Notes: generated by a model not told the origin, from the sequence alone. A DNA stretch of 64,000 bases from Haliea sp. (GCA_024642245.1 JAHEBM010000015.1:1-64000), one strand, 5' to 3'; positions 36,792 to 46,064 are shown, counted from the first letter of the stretch. Translations and numbers: made by a program.

Positions 36792-37818
36792 TTCGACAAT
36801 ATACGTGGTCCTGCTCAACTGGAACGGCTGGCGGGATACGGTGGCCTGCCTGGAATCCCTGTTTGCTTCCACCGGGGTCTCCCTGCGCGCCATCGTATGC
36901 GACAACGCCTCCAGTGATGGCAGCCTGGAGCGGATAGCGATGTGGGCGGATGGGGAGCTGGCGGTCGAGCCACCTGGCCACCCGCGCTTGTCGCGCCTGC
37001 TGCTCAAAGCGCCGCTGCCACTGCCCTATGCGACGATCGATCGCGCCACCGCGGAGCAGGGAAACTGCGATCCCGCTGCCTCCCTGGTACTTATCGACAA
37101 TGGCGGCAACCTGGGTTTTGCCGCCGGCAACAACGTGGGACTGCGCTTCGCCCTTAAGCAACCGGATATGGACTATGTGTGGCTTCTCAACAATGACACG
37201 CTGGTCGAGCCCGCTTGCCTGGCCAATATGGTGAAATGCCTGCAGGGTACACCGGCCCCGGCGGTATGCGGCTCCATGATCCACTTTTTCGATCGGCCCG
37301 AGATTATCCAGGCTATCGGCGGCAACCGCTTCAACCGGATGACCGGCCAGGCGGCCTGCTCGGAGGGTCGCTTCGCCCACGAACGCGCCGCACAGGATAT
37401 CGACTCTATCGAGCAGGAGCTGTCCTATCTCAGTGGTTGCTCCGTACTGCTGCCGAGGGACTTCCTGGAAACGGTCGGGCTGATGGGCGAGGACTATTTC
37501 CTCTACTACGAGGAGATTGACTGGTTTACCCGGGCCGGGGGCCGCTATCGCCTGAGGATCGCGCCGGATGCCCGCCTGTATCACCGGGAGGGTCGCTCGA
37601 TCGGTTCCAGGAGTTACAGCCGCGCCGCCTCGACGCTGTCAGATTTCCACATGTTCCGCAGCAGGCTGATCTACATGCGCAAGCACCAGTTGCGCTTCCT
37701 GGCCATGTGCTATGTGGACAGCTGGCTGGCGGTAGCAAAACGCCTGCTGCGCGGGCAGTTTCGCAATGCCTGGACAGTCGGCTCAGTTCTGCTGGGCAGG
37801 CAGGCGTTTGGCGGCTGA
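36784..37818 (+). CDS. Glycosyltransferase family 2 protein
   Basis: A 344-residue GT-A glycosyltransferase. VVLLNWNGWRDTVACLESL at the N terminus and WLLNNDTLVEP (DxD-like NDT near 130) are typical of rhamnosyltransferase-like GT2 enzymes. SGCSVLLPRDFLETVGLMGEDYFLYYEEIDW is the conserved acceptor/catalytic region, with ED as candidate base. No membrane helix at the C terminus is evident. It overlaps the WecG-STAS gene by 8 bases and ends just before the polymerase gene, within one operon. Confidence 0.9.
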   Translation: MTDSTIYVVLLNWNGWRDTVACLESLFASTGVSLRAIVCDNASSDGSLERIAMWADGELAVEPPGHPRLSRLLLKAPLPLPYATIDRATAEQGNCDPAASLVLIDNGGNLGFAAGNNVGLRFALKQPDMDYVWLLNNDTLVEPACLANMVKCLQGTPAPAVCGSMIHFFDRPEIIQAIGGNRFNRMTGQAACSEGRFAHERAAQDIDSIEQELSYLSGCSVLLPRDFLETVGLMGEDYFLYYEEIDWFTRAGGRYRLRIAPDARLYHREGRSIGSRSYSRAASTLSDFHMFRSRLIYMRKHQLRFLAMCYVDSWLAVAKRLLRGQFRNAWTVGSVLLGRQAFGG

Positions 37819-37821
37819 GAC

Positions 37822-39102
37822 GTGAGCGCGGCAACCATCAACATGAAGGCGCCTCCCTACCGGCGACCCCTGCTGGCACTCAAGCTCCACCCGATCATCA
37901 TGGGGCTGGTTTTCATCGCCGTTTTTGCCGGCTGCCAGGGCGGTCGTTATTACTTCGCGAACCGGCTCCAGGAGCTGGGCATCGCCAGCGCTCTCACACT
38001 GTTTGCCATGGGCATCTGGCAGGGACTGTTTCGCCTGTCGCGGGAGGAATGGCTGGTTTGGGTGCGCCGCCCGATGCTGCTCATTTTCGGCATCATGCTG
38101 ATCAGCTCGGTGGTCTTCAGCCTCAATTTTACCGGCAATGTGCTGTACAGCTTTTTCTCCGCCCGGGAATTCATGCTCGCTTTTGCGGGTCCCGGCATCT
38201 ACCTGCTGTGCCGTTGCGGCCTGCCGCTGGCCTCGGTCGAGCGGGCTATATGGGCCGCCCTGGTTGCACTGATGCTGAACTACCTGTATTTCTACAGCAC
38301 AATGGACCTGCGGGAAGCGTTCTTCTCACCCGACCACACGATAAGCAACCTGGTCACCTACGACGAGTGGCGCGGTTTCCGGCTCAAACCACCGCTGTTC
38401 GCCATCATGGTAGGCCTGCTCGGTGCCCTGATGCTGCTGGTGCAATCGCGACGACCGGGCACTATTCTCGGCGCGGCGCTGGTGGTCGGTCTGGCCGCCT
38501 ACATCTGGAGCATCGTCATGTTCCGCTCAACCCTCGCCACCATGCTGCTGTCCATGCTGCTCTATCCGATTTTCCTCAACCACCGCAACCGCCTGCACCT
38601 GATAGTGGTGCTCGCGCCCCTGGTACTGGTGCTCCTGCCCGTGGTGGCGCAGGTGGCCCTGTCAGAATTCATGACCGCCGACGGCGGCAATATCCGCGCC
38701 AAGGCTTTCATGTTGGCGTTCGAACATATCCCGCACCATTTTTTCCTGGGGGCGGGAGAAGACAGCTCCTACGGGGATACCGAGCAGGATATCGTGGCGC
38801 CCTATTTTTTCTCCTCCGACCTCGGCCTGGTCGGTACTTTCTATAAATACGGGCTGGTCGGCACCTGCCTCTACCTTTTCATGCACGGCAAGATATGGCG
38901 CGCGCTGTGGCGGTCCAACATGGCCGCCCGAAAACACACCGGCCGTCACAACGCCCTGCTCTGGGCCCTGCTGATATTCTTCACGGCACAGACGTTCAAC
39001 CTGGCGCTCAATCCGGGCCTCGCCTATGCCCAGGGCATTACCCTGGGCGCCATCGCCCTGGCCCTCGCTCACTTACACCTTGTGTCCGCCGCGCGAAATT
39101 GA
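37822..39102 (+). CDS. O-antigen ligase/polymerase family protein (Wzy-like)
   Basis: A 426-residue integral membrane protein with about 10-11 hydrophobic helices and a periplasmic loop of about 60-70 residues between helices near 285-350 (HHFFLGAGEDSSYGDTE...). This is the O-antigen ligase (Wzy_C) pattern. It is most likely the polymerase for the exopolysaccharide. It starts at a GTG 3 bases after the GT2 stop; an internal ATG (MKAPPYRRP) is an alternative. It ends the operon before the regulatory gap at 39103. Confidence 0.78.
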   Translation: MSAATINMKAPPYRRPLLALKLHPIIMGLVFIAVFAGCQGGRYYFANRLQELGIASALTLFAMGIWQGLFRLSREEWLVWVRRPMLLIFGIMLISSVVFSLNFTGNVLYSFFSAREFMLAFAGPGIYLLCRCGLPLASVERAIWAALVALMLNYLYFYSTMDLREAFFSPDHTISNLVTYDEWRGFRLKPPLFAIMVGLLGALMLLVQSRRPGTILGAALVVGLAAYIWSIVMFRSTLATMLLSMLLYPIFLNHRNRLHLIVVLAPLVLVLLPVVAQVALSEFMTADGGNIRAKAFMLAFEHIPHHFFLGAGEDSSYGDTEQDIVAPYFFSSDLGLVGTFYKYGLVGTCLYLFMHGKIWRALWRSNMAARKHTGRHNALLWALLIFFTAQTFNLALNPGLAYAQGITLGAIALALAHLHLVSAARN

Positions 39103-39120
39103 ATGTACTGGTAGTATCCC

Positions 39121-39158
39121 TTTTTGCAATTTGAATTGCATTTTGCAACGCATGCTGC
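39121..39158. promoter_or_regulatory. Cluster of TTGCAA-type motifs before the sigma-54 activator gene
   Basis: TTTTTGCAATTTGAATTGCA is followed directly by TTTTGCAACGCATGCTGCA, giving at least three TTGCA half-sites, two in a palindromic arrangement (TGCAATTTGAATTGCA). It is the densest of four such sites and lies upstream of the activator gene, suggesting autoregulation. Confidence 0.45.
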
Positions 39159-39283
39159 ATCATAAGCTCTATCGAATCGGCCGTTGTGGGCGCGCCTGGC
39201 CTTGAATATTTCATAAACAATATTTTTTCTATTAAATTCAATGGGTTAAAATTTTTTCAATTCGCCTCCCATTTTCGGAAAGC

Positions 39284-39299
39284 TGGCATAGACCTTGAT
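39284..39299 (+). promoter_or_regulatory. Weak sigma-54-like promoter before the activator gene
   Basis: TGGCAT-AGACC-TTGAT resembles the -24/-12 consensus but lacks the GC doublet of the -12 element. It lies 59 bases before the ATG at 39358. Confidence 0.3.
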
Positions 39300-39357
39300 T
39301 GTATCTACCCATAAATCGCAATCGGGGAATCAGCCCCACCAACAGGGTGAGAACAGC

Positions 39358-40788
39358 ATGAATACCAGGCCAAAAGTACTGATGATCGAGGACAGCATAT
39401 CGCTGTCCGCAATCTACAAAGCCTACCTGGATGACACGGACTACCAGCTTGTGACGGTGGAGCGACTGGGCTCCGCCCACGCGGTGCTGGGCGCTTTCCA
39501 GCCGGATATCGTGCTGTTGGATATCGAGCTGCCCGACGGCAATGGCCTGGATTTCCTCGACGATGCCACTACCCTGCCCAACCCGCCGAAAATCATAGTG
39601 ATGACCGCGCACGGCACCTCCGACATGGCGGTAAAGGCCATCCAGCGGGGGGCGTTCGATTTCCTGACCAAACCATTCGATGCGGCTCGCCTGAAGGTCA
39701 CGCTGGCCAATGCCGCCGCCCAGCTGCAACTCGGCAAACGGGTCAACGAGCTGGCCAGCCTCGAGCGCGATCACTACTGCAATTTCATCGGCCAATCGCT
39801 GGCCATGCAGTCCGTGTACAAAACCATCGACTCGCTCGCGGCGAGCGACGCTACCGGATTTATCGTCGGCGAGAGCGGCACCGGCAAGGAACTCGCGGCA
39901 GAGGCGATTCACCAGCAGAGCCCGCGCCGCAACGCCGCCTTCATCGCCATAAACTGCGGGGCCATTCCCGGCGAGCTGATGGAAAGCGAACTGTTCGGCC
40001 ACGTTAAGGGCGCCTTCACCGGCGCCAGCAATAACCGGGAGGGAGCCGCCCGGGTCGCAGATGGTGGTACCCTGTTCCTGGACGAGATTTGTGAAATGAG
40101 CCTGGAACTGCAGAAAAAGCTGCTGCGCTTCATCCAGACCGGCACCTTCCGCAAGGTCGGCAGCAACACCCTGGAAAAGGTGGATGTACGCTTCCTCTGC
40201 GCCACCAACCGCGACCCCCTGGTCGAGGTCAGGGAGGGGCGTTTCCGCGAGGACCTGTTTTACCGCCTCCACGTTGTTCCTGTGCGCATGCCACCCCTGC
40301 GCGAACGCGATGTCGATGTCATGATGATCGCCAACCACTTCCTGCGGCAGTTCAGCGAGCAGGAAGGCAAGGCATTTACCGGGTTTTCTCCCGAGGCAAC
40401 CCAGGCAATCCGGCGTTACGCCTGGCCAGGCAACGTGCGCCAGTTACAGAATGCGATGCAACAGGTGGTCGTTCTCAACACCGGGCAAACAGTGGAATAC
40501 AACATGCTGCCGGACCCGGTCACCAGCGGCGCACTGCAGACAGAACCCGCACCCGCGAGGTCCCGGGCGCCCGCTGCCGCACCTGCACAGTATCCCCCGG
40601 AACAGTCGCACCTGGTAAGGCGCCAGCAAATCGAGCCATTGTGGCTGACTGAGAAAAATGCCATCCAGGCAGCACTCGATGCCTGCGATGGCAACATCAA
40701 CCGCGCCGCGGGCCTGCTGGAGGTCGCGCCTTCCACACTGTATCGCAAGCTGCAGACATGGAAGGACGTTTCGGCATTAAACCAATAA
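39358..40788 (+). CDS. Sigma-54-dependent response regulator, NtrC family
   Basis: A 476-residue activator. Domains: receiver (1-115, phosphoacceptor Asp55 in IVLLDIELPDG, Lys in LTKPFD), AAA+ domain (about 135-370, Walker A GESGTGKE, the sigma-54 contact loop GAFTGA, Walker B GGTLFLDEI) and a Fis-type helix-turn-helix at the C terminus (NINRAAGLLEVAPSTLYRKL). It should bind enhancers and open sigma-54 promoters when phosphorylated. It is 16 bases upstream of the H-NOX gene, making the kinase downstream its likely partner. The four nearby sigma-54 promoters are its likely targets. Confidence 0.93.
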   Translation: MNTRPKVLMIEDSISLSAIYKAYLDDTDYQLVTVERLGSAHAVLGAFQPDIVLLDIELPDGNGLDFLDDATTLPNPPKIIVMTAHGTSDMAVKAIQRGAFDFLTKPFDAARLKVTLANAAAQLQLGKRVNELASLERDHYCNFIGQSLAMQSVYKTIDSLAASDATGFIVGESGTGKELAAEAIHQQSPRRNAAFIAINCGAIPGELMESELFGHVKGAFTGASNNREGAARVADGGTLFLDEICEMSLELQKKLLRFIQTGTFRKVGSNTLEKVDVRFLCATNRDPLVEVREGRFREDLFYRLHVVPVRMPPLRERDVDVMMIANHFLRQFSEQEGKAFTGFSPEATQAIRRYAWPGNVRQLQNAMQQVVVLNTGQTVEYNMLPDPVTSGALQTEPAPARSRAPAAAPAQYPPEQSHLVRRQQIEPLWLTEKNAIQAALDACDGNINRAAGLLEVAPSTLYRKLQTWKDVSALNQ

Positions 40789-40804
40789 AGCTGGAGGAAA
40801 TCCC

Positions 40805-41356
40805 ATGTACGGCCTTATAAACAACTCATTGAAAGATATGATTCTCCAGCAATTCGGCGAGGAGAAGTGGCGGCAGGTGCTTGCCGTTTCCGGCGTCCCC
40901 GAGGACTCGTTCCTCTCGATGCGCCGCTACGATGACAGCATTACCTATGACCTTGCCGGGGCGGCCTCGGAGGTGCTGGGCGCCCCTGTAGCGGCCTGTC
41001 TTGAAATGTTCGGCGAGCACTGGGTGCTTGAGACCGCTAACAAATCCTACGGCATGCTGCTGGACTCCGCCGGCCAGGACATGCTCGGCTTCCTGCAAAA
41101 CCTGAATGCCCTGCACGATCGCATCACCAGCACCTTCCTGGACTATGTGCCGCCGGAGTTCCAGGTCGAACAGAAGGGCGAGCACCACCTGGTTCACTAC
41201 CGCAGCAAGCGCCAGGGGCTTACACCCTTCGTGGTCGGCCTGCTGAAGGGCCTCGCCGTCCGCTTCAACAGCAGGATGACAATCCTCAGCCAGACCGAAG
41301 TGGAGGTGGAGCAGGGAGCGCATACTATTTTTGAAGTGGAGATATCGCCCGCGTGA
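40805..41356 (+). CDS. hnoX: H-NOX heme nitric-oxide sensor
   Basis: A 183-residue H-NOX domain protein that binds NO through a ferrous heme. The proximal heme ligand is His104 in LNALHDRI, the conserved YxSxR motif that holds the heme propionates is Tyr132-Ser134-Arg136 in HYRSKRQG, and the N-terminal MYGLINN and the VPPEF loop are standard. It starts after a GGAGGAAA ribosome-binding site. Its stop overlaps the kinase start (GTGA), so both are made together; stand-alone H-NOX proteins normally inhibit such a kinase when NO is bound. Confidence 0.95.
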   Translation: MYGLINNSLKDMILQQFGEEKWRQVLAVSGVPEDSFLSMRRYDDSITYDLAGAASEVLGAPVAACLEMFGEHWVLETANKSYGMLLDSAGQDMLGFLQNLNALHDRITSTFLDYVPPEFQVEQKGEHHLVHYRSKRQGLTPFVVGLLKGLAVRFNSRMTILSQTEVEVEQGAHTIFEVEISPA

Positions 41357-43380
41357 ACGACAAGGATGGTATTTCATGGGAGGAGCTGAACCGGCTGTTC
41401 TCCGTCGTGCTGTGCCTGGACGAATCCATGGCGATCATCCACGCCAGCGAGACGCCGCTGAAATACATGCCGGATTTGCAGGCGCGCCCGGCCCTTGCCG
41501 ACGCGTTCGATGTGAGGCGGCCCAATGCCCTGTCTTCCTATGCCGACGCTATTGCCGGCCTGCAGTCACTGTGCCTGCTGACCGCAAAAAACCGCCGCTT
41601 CGCGGTCCGCGGGCAACTGGTGCGAGCCCGTTATAACGACCAACCGGTAATTTGCTTCTGCGGTTCACCCTGGCTGTTCTGGATCAATACCCATTGCCCG
41701 GACATCAGGCTCGGCCTGACGGATTACTCGATGCAGGACGTGCAACTCGACCAGCTCTTTTTCATGAACACGGAAAAGCAGATGGTGCAGGACCTCGAGA
41801 AGCTCAACGATGAGCTGCAGGCTGCCAAGGTCGCCGTCGAAAAAGCCCAGGAATCCCAGCGGCGCTTTTTCGCCCAGATGAGCCATGAAATGCGTACGCC
41901 GCTGAACGGCATCGTAAGCGCCCTCAGCCTGCTGGACGGCGAGCCTGCGGAGGCCCTCAGGTTGAAGCTACTTCCGCTGGCAAAAAGCTCTTCCGAAAAC
42001 CTCATGGAGGTCATCAATTACGTGCTCGACGTCTCCAAGCTGGAATTTACCGGGATAGACGAAGGGGCGAAGGTCTTCAACCTCTCGTCACTGCTGCATA
42101 AGGTCGAAAATGTGGTGCACGCCAGGGCCGTGGAAAAATCACTGGAAATGCGCCTCAATCTGGAGATCCATCCGGCCTGGAACTTCTCCGGCCAACCACA
42201 GCTGCTGCAGCAGGCCCTGCTCAATCTATTGATCAACGCCATCAAGTTCACTGATAGCGGCTCGATCACGCTGAACTGCCGACCGGTTGCAATCAAGGAT
42301 GGACGGCACACCCTGCGGTTTGAAGTGGTGGACACCGGTAGCGGGATCGCTGCAGATGACCGGGAGCGCATATTTGAACCTTTCTGGAGCGGCCACGCGG
42401 ATACGGATAAGGGCATTGAAAAAGGCACGGGATTGGGTCTGGATATCGTGCGACGCAATATCGAGCACATGGGCGGTAAAGTAGGGCTTGAATCCACTGT
42501 GGGCTCTGGCTCCACTTTCTGGTTTCAGCTGTGCCTGCCACTGGTAAGGACAGAAGACATACCAGATTCCACGATCGACAATATAGAGCCGGACGCGACA
42601 ACAATCGGGGGTCGGGTCCTGCTCGTGGATGACAACGATACCAACCTGCTGCTTGGCTCCATGATCCTGGAGTCGCTTGGCGTTGAAGTGGTAACGGCGA
42701 GCGGTGGAGCCGAAGCCATAGCGGTGGCCAGAGTTGGCGGCTTAGACATGGTATTGATGGATCTCACAATGCCCGAGGTAGACGGGCTTGAGGCTACACG
42801 GAAAATACGTGAATTTGCGGATGACACCGTTTTGCCGATCGTAGCGCTCACGGCCCACGCCGATACCCTGGAAAAGCAAGCCTGCCTGGCGGCCGGCATG
42901 AATGCTTACCTTACCAAACCCATCGTCAGGGAGGCGTTGGCCAACGCCCTGCGTCGCTGGATTCCCGAAACCGCCACGGCAACACCGCCGCCCAGCGACC
43001 CTGCCACGGCACACACTGTTAACGCGGCCGAGCCGCACGCCAGGCTGTTGCATCTGTCGGTGCTGGAGGAACTCGAACAACAGATTGGCCGGGGCAACCT
43101 GGCAACGGTTGTCGACAAGGTCCTCACGGAAGCGGACCAGCGCTGGGATGAGCTGGTCGCGGCTGAAAGCGCCGGCGACCGGGCCACGGTGCAACGCCAC
43201 GTGCACAGCCTTGCCAGCATCTTCCGCAGTGTCGGCCTGCTCGAGGCCGGGGACGCCCTGGCCGCGATCGAGATCAGCTTGCGGGCGGGAGAGGAACTTG
43301 CCGGCGACTGGCTGGCGACTCAGGAACGTCTCAAATCCACCAGCCTGCGGGCGCTGGGTGAAGCGCTCCAGGCCAGGTAA
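41353..43380 (+). CDS. H-NOX-associated hybrid histidine kinase with receiver and HPt domains
   Basis: A 675-residue cytoplasmic kinase without membrane helices. Order: N-terminal HNOBA-like sensor region (about 8-140), a coiled coil (about 140-170), HisKA with His178 in FFAQMSHEMRTPLNG, HATPase with DTGSGIA and GTGLGLDI, a receiver (about 420-540; Asp in MVLMDLTMP, Lys in LTKPI) and an HPt domain near the C terminus (QRHVHSLASIFRS). The full phosphorelay can pass phosphate to the NtrC-type regulator two genes upstream. It starts at a GTG overlapping the hnoX stop. The HNOBA-type N terminus is the natural docking site for H-NOX. Confidence 0.9.
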   Translation: MNDKDGISWEELNRLFSVVLCLDESMAIIHASETPLKYMPDLQARPALADAFDVRRPNALSSYADAIAGLQSLCLLTAKNRRFAVRGQLVRARYNDQPVICFCGSPWLFWINTHCPDIRLGLTDYSMQDVQLDQLFFMNTEKQMVQDLEKLNDELQAAKVAVEKAQESQRRFFAQMSHEMRTPLNGIVSALSLLDGEPAEALRLKLLPLAKSSSENLMEVINYVLDVSKLEFTGIDEGAKVFNLSSLLHKVENVVHARAVEKSLEMRLNLEIHPAWNFSGQPQLLQQALLNLLINAIKFTDSGSITLNCRPVAIKDGRHTLRFEVVDTGSGIAADDRERIFEPFWSGHADTDKGIEKGTGLGLDIVRRNIEHMGGKVGLESTVGSGSTFWFQLCLPLVRTEDIPDSTIDNIEPDATTIGGRVLLVDDNDTNLLLGSMILESLGVEVVTASGGAEAIAVARVGGLDMVLMDLTMPEVDGLEATRKIREFADDTVLPIVALTAHADTLEKQACLAAGMNAYLTKPIVREALANALRRWIPETATATPPPSDPATAHTVNAAEPHARLLHLSVLEELEQQIGRGNLATVVDKVLTEADQRWDELVAAESAGDRATVQRHVHSLASIFRSVGLLEAGDALAAIEISLRAGEELAGDWLATQERLKSTSLRALGEALQAR

Positions 43381-43448
43381 AGCCCAGTTCCCCTGCCGTA
43401 CGCCACTTCGCTGGCCCGGCCCGACACCCCCTTTTCCTGAAACACCTT

Positions 43449-43462
43449 GCGTTTTGCAACGC
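43449..43462. promoter_or_regulatory. Candidate activator site upstream of the small sigma-54-driven gene
   Basis: GCGTTTTGCAACGC is a palindrome-like site (GCGTT/AACGC) around TTGCAA, about 50 bases upstream of the sigma-54 promoter at 43513. It shares TTTTGCAACGC with the site at 39141-39151. Confidence 0.45.
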
Positions 43463-43512
43463 GTTCACTCGCCGTCACAAGCCCAATGCCGCTAGTTCAG
43501 CGGGTTTAGTAC

Positions 43513-43529
43513 TTGGCATGCAAGTTGCT
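43513..43529 (+). promoter_or_regulatory. Sigma-54 promoter for the small gene at 43623
   Basis: T-TGGCAT-GCAAG-TTGCT matches the -24/-12 consensus with a single change (T for C at the end of the -24 box). It lies 93 bases before the ATG at 43623. Confidence 0.75.
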
Positions 43530-43622
43530 CTATCACCTGCGGGATTTAATGTTCGATATACCGGATGAAGGGCAACGGGCCTGGCAATCCACCAAAGTAA
43601 ATAACCGCAAATGGAGAGATCT

Positions 43623-43871
43623 ATGCAAAGCAACAACACCCCAACCGCATTCCACGCCGGCACGACCACGTTGCAGAACACCGGCGGTTCGCACGCGGCC
43701 AAACCAGCACACGAAATCAGCCTGTTCAAACTCGCGCAGCTTGACCTGGGCCTGTTCGTGGCTCTGTGCAAGCTCGGCACTTCGGCGGAGCGGATCCGCA
43801 CTGTGCTCAGGCTGAGCCGGTCGGATTTCGATTACCTCAGCGGGCTGGCAGGTATCCAGGGTCAGGCCTGA
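43623..43871 (+). CDS. Small protein of unknown function, possibly FlhD-like
   Basis: An 82-residue protein from the ATG at 43623, which has GGAGAG 6 bases upstream; the ATG at 43611 is less well placed. I do not recognise it with confidence. The C-terminal half is helical, and the phrase LCKLGTSAERIRTVLRLS resembles the FlhD segment around its FRLG motif, with a similar helix pattern after it, so a FlhD-like DNA-binding fold is possible. It has its own sigma-54 promoter and TTGCAA site, so it is probably the last member of the exopolysaccharide/NO regulon. Confidence 0.68.
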   Translation: MQSNNTPTAFHAGTTTLQNTGGSHAAKPAHEISLFKLAQLDLGLFVALCKLGTSAERIRTVLRLSRSDFDYLSGLAGIQGQA

Positions 43872-44071
43872 GCATACTGACAAAAACGCCCGAGGTGAGG
43901 AGCCGGCACAAAAGCTGCGGCCAGTGGTGGCAATCATTTTCTGTCACAGGCGATAGATACTGAGCAACTGGTTGCAAGCTTACTGACTTGATGGAATCCT
44001 GCCGGCGGCGGCCTTGACGATGCCGGTGCTGATTAAGCAAGCTGTGCACTCTCTGCAAAGGCGGCCATCTT

Positions 44072-45913
44072 ATGACGCGTACCAAAGCCCTCCTCATTGT
44101 TGCGCCGCTGGCACTCAGCCTGCTGGTGCTGTTATTGCTTCCCCTGCTGATCGATAAAGAGAAGATCCTCGACCTGGCCAGCGCGACGATCAAGGAGCAA
44201 ACCGGCGCCACCCTGGTGGTGGGGGGGGATATCGGCCTGCAACTGTTTCCCCGGATCGGCGTTACCCTGGCTGACGTCAGCCTGACCATGCCCGAAGAAA
44301 GGCAGGCTGGCCTGCAGATCAAGTCGCTTGAGCTCGGGCTGCAACTGCTTCCCCTGTTCTCCGGCAGGATCGAGATCGCATCCCTCAAGCTCGACGGGCT
44401 CACCAGCAGGATTCCCGCGCAGGAAAAACAGGACAAGGTCGACACCGGCAAAATGAGCGACCAGGAACTCGACGCGTTCTATGCGCAGCGTCGAAAGATA
44501 CAGGCCGAGGCGGGGAGCGCTGCCGGCTCCCAGGCGGCCCTGGCGCTACCACTGGCCCTCAATGTGAAGACCCTGAAGCTGACGAATTCGACAGTGGAAC
44601 TGTTGAATACAGGCGGCGCCGCGCCCACCGTTATCGAACTGCGGGATGTCGAGGCCAACGACCTCAACCTTGATGCGCGCCCCATCGGGCTGCAGGCACG
44701 GGTCAGGCTGCCCGGAGAGCCGCCCATCGAGCTGACCCTGCGGGGTACTGTGCGGGTCGACCAACAGCGGCAGGTCGTGGTGCTGGATACCGTCGAGCTG
44801 GAAATAGCCGGTGCTACCGCCCAACCGATCACCTTGCAAGCCCAGGGCGAAGCGGACCTCAACCGCCAGCTCGCCGACCTGCAAGTGGTGCTGCAAATTG
44901 CGCAGGCCCGTGGTGAAGGGAAGCTGCGCTACGCCGGGTTTGAAAGCCCACTCATCGATGCCGACCTGCATTTCAACCTGCTCGACCCGGCACTGCTGGC
45001 GCTGGCGGGCCCGGAAGCGGCGGCCGATGCCGGCAACGCCCCCGTAGGCGGCGAGGATCCCCTGCCCCTGGCGGGCCTGCGCAATATTGATACCCGCGCA
45101 GACCTGACGATAGACAAGGCACTGCTCGGCGGTCACGCCATCGACAAGCTGGAACTCACAGTGCGCGCCGTCGACGGGGTCATCCACATCAGCTCCCTCA
45201 CCGGGGTGGTACACGGCGGCCAGCTGGCAATGGAGGGCACGTTCAACGCCAGGCACAACACCGCCACGCTGGCGACCACCGGCACGCTCGCGGGGCTGGA
45301 CATCGCCGATACCCTGGCCGCGACGGCGGTAGCACCAGTGGCAACGGGCAAGGCCAGCCTGGACTGGCACCTGGCGAGCTCGGGGCGCACGCAAAACGAG
45401 CTGCTCGCCGCGCTGAATGGGCCGATCAGGCTGGAAACCGCCGAGGTGACCCTGCAGGATATCGGCATCGAGGGCATGTTATGCCAGGCTGTGGCGCTCA
45501 CCAACCAGGAAGCCCTCACCGCCACCTTCCCCACCAGCACACGCTTCCAGGCCCTGGCTGCGGATATCCAGCTGGCACAGGGCAAGGCCCTGCTCAATCC
45601 GCTGAGGGCGGAGCTGGCGCAGCTCAGCCTGCGGGGAGCAGGCGCCTATGAGCTGATCAGCCGCGACTTCAGGGCCACCTTCAAGGCTCGCTTGTCACCG
45701 GAACTGGAAACCCTGGACCACGCCTGCCGGGTGAGCAAGCGCCTGACCGCCATCGACTGGCCGGTGGACTGCGCGGGCAACGCCAATGGCGAGCCGGGCA
45801 AGTGGTGCAAGGTCGATACCGAGGAAATTATCAAGGACCTTGGCAAGCACGAGGTCCAGCGCAAGATCGAGAAAAAAGCGGGCAAGCTGCTGGACAAGCT
45901 GTTCGGGAACTAG
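44072..45913 (+). CDS. AsmA family protein
   Basis: A 613-residue envelope protein. It has one N-terminal transmembrane anchor (IVAPLALSLLVLLLLPLLI, about 9-28), then an AsmA N-terminal domain (TGATLVVGGDIGLQLFPRIGVTLADVSL, typical) and a long repetitive beta-rich periplasmic region ending in the AsmA_2 domain near 430-560. AsmA-like proteins form bridge-like structures thought to carry phospholipids to the outer membrane. The C-terminal LGKHEVQRKIEKKAGKLLDKLF tail is a common ending in the family. It is monocistronic as far as can be seen, and the 200-base gap upstream shows nothing notable. Confidence 0.88.
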   Translation: MTRTKALLIVAPLALSLLVLLLLPLLIDKEKILDLASATIKEQTGATLVVGGDIGLQLFPRIGVTLADVSLTMPEERQAGLQIKSLELGLQLLPLFSGRIEIASLKLDGLTSRIPAQEKQDKVDTGKMSDQELDAFYAQRRKIQAEAGSAAGSQAALALPLALNVKTLKLTNSTVELLNTGGAAPTVIELRDVEANDLNLDARPIGLQARVRLPGEPPIELTLRGTVRVDQQRQVVVLDTVELEIAGATAQPITLQAQGEADLNRQLADLQVVLQIAQARGEGKLRYAGFESPLIDADLHFNLLDPALLALAGPEAAADAGNAPVGGEDPLPLAGLRNIDTRADLTIDKALLGGHAIDKLELTVRAVDGVIHISSLTGVVHGGQLAMEGTFNARHNTATLATTGTLAGLDIADTLAATAVAPVATGKASLDWHLASSGRTQNELLAALNGPIRLETAEVTLQDIGIEGMLCQAVALTNQEALTATFPTSTRFQALAADIQLAQGKALLNPLRAELAQLSLRGAGAYELISRDFRATFKARLSPELETLDHACRVSKRLTAIDWPVDCAGNANGEPGKWCKVDTEEIIKDLGKHEVQRKIEKKAGKLLDKLFGN

Positions 45914-46064
45914 GCCTGCAAAGCGGCGATCAGCCGGCTAACCGGACCGCTCCTGGCGACACTCGCTGCTATCAATACCGGGGGCATGAGAAATCTTTGG
46001 CCATACTCCGGATAGCGTCCTAGAATGCCTGTTGCGATACACAACTAAAACGGAGAACTCAATC

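Noticed and set aside
39121-39158. IHF-binding site
   Set aside because: The IHF consensus WATCAANNNNTTR is not matched; the repeated TTGCA half-sites fit an activator site better.
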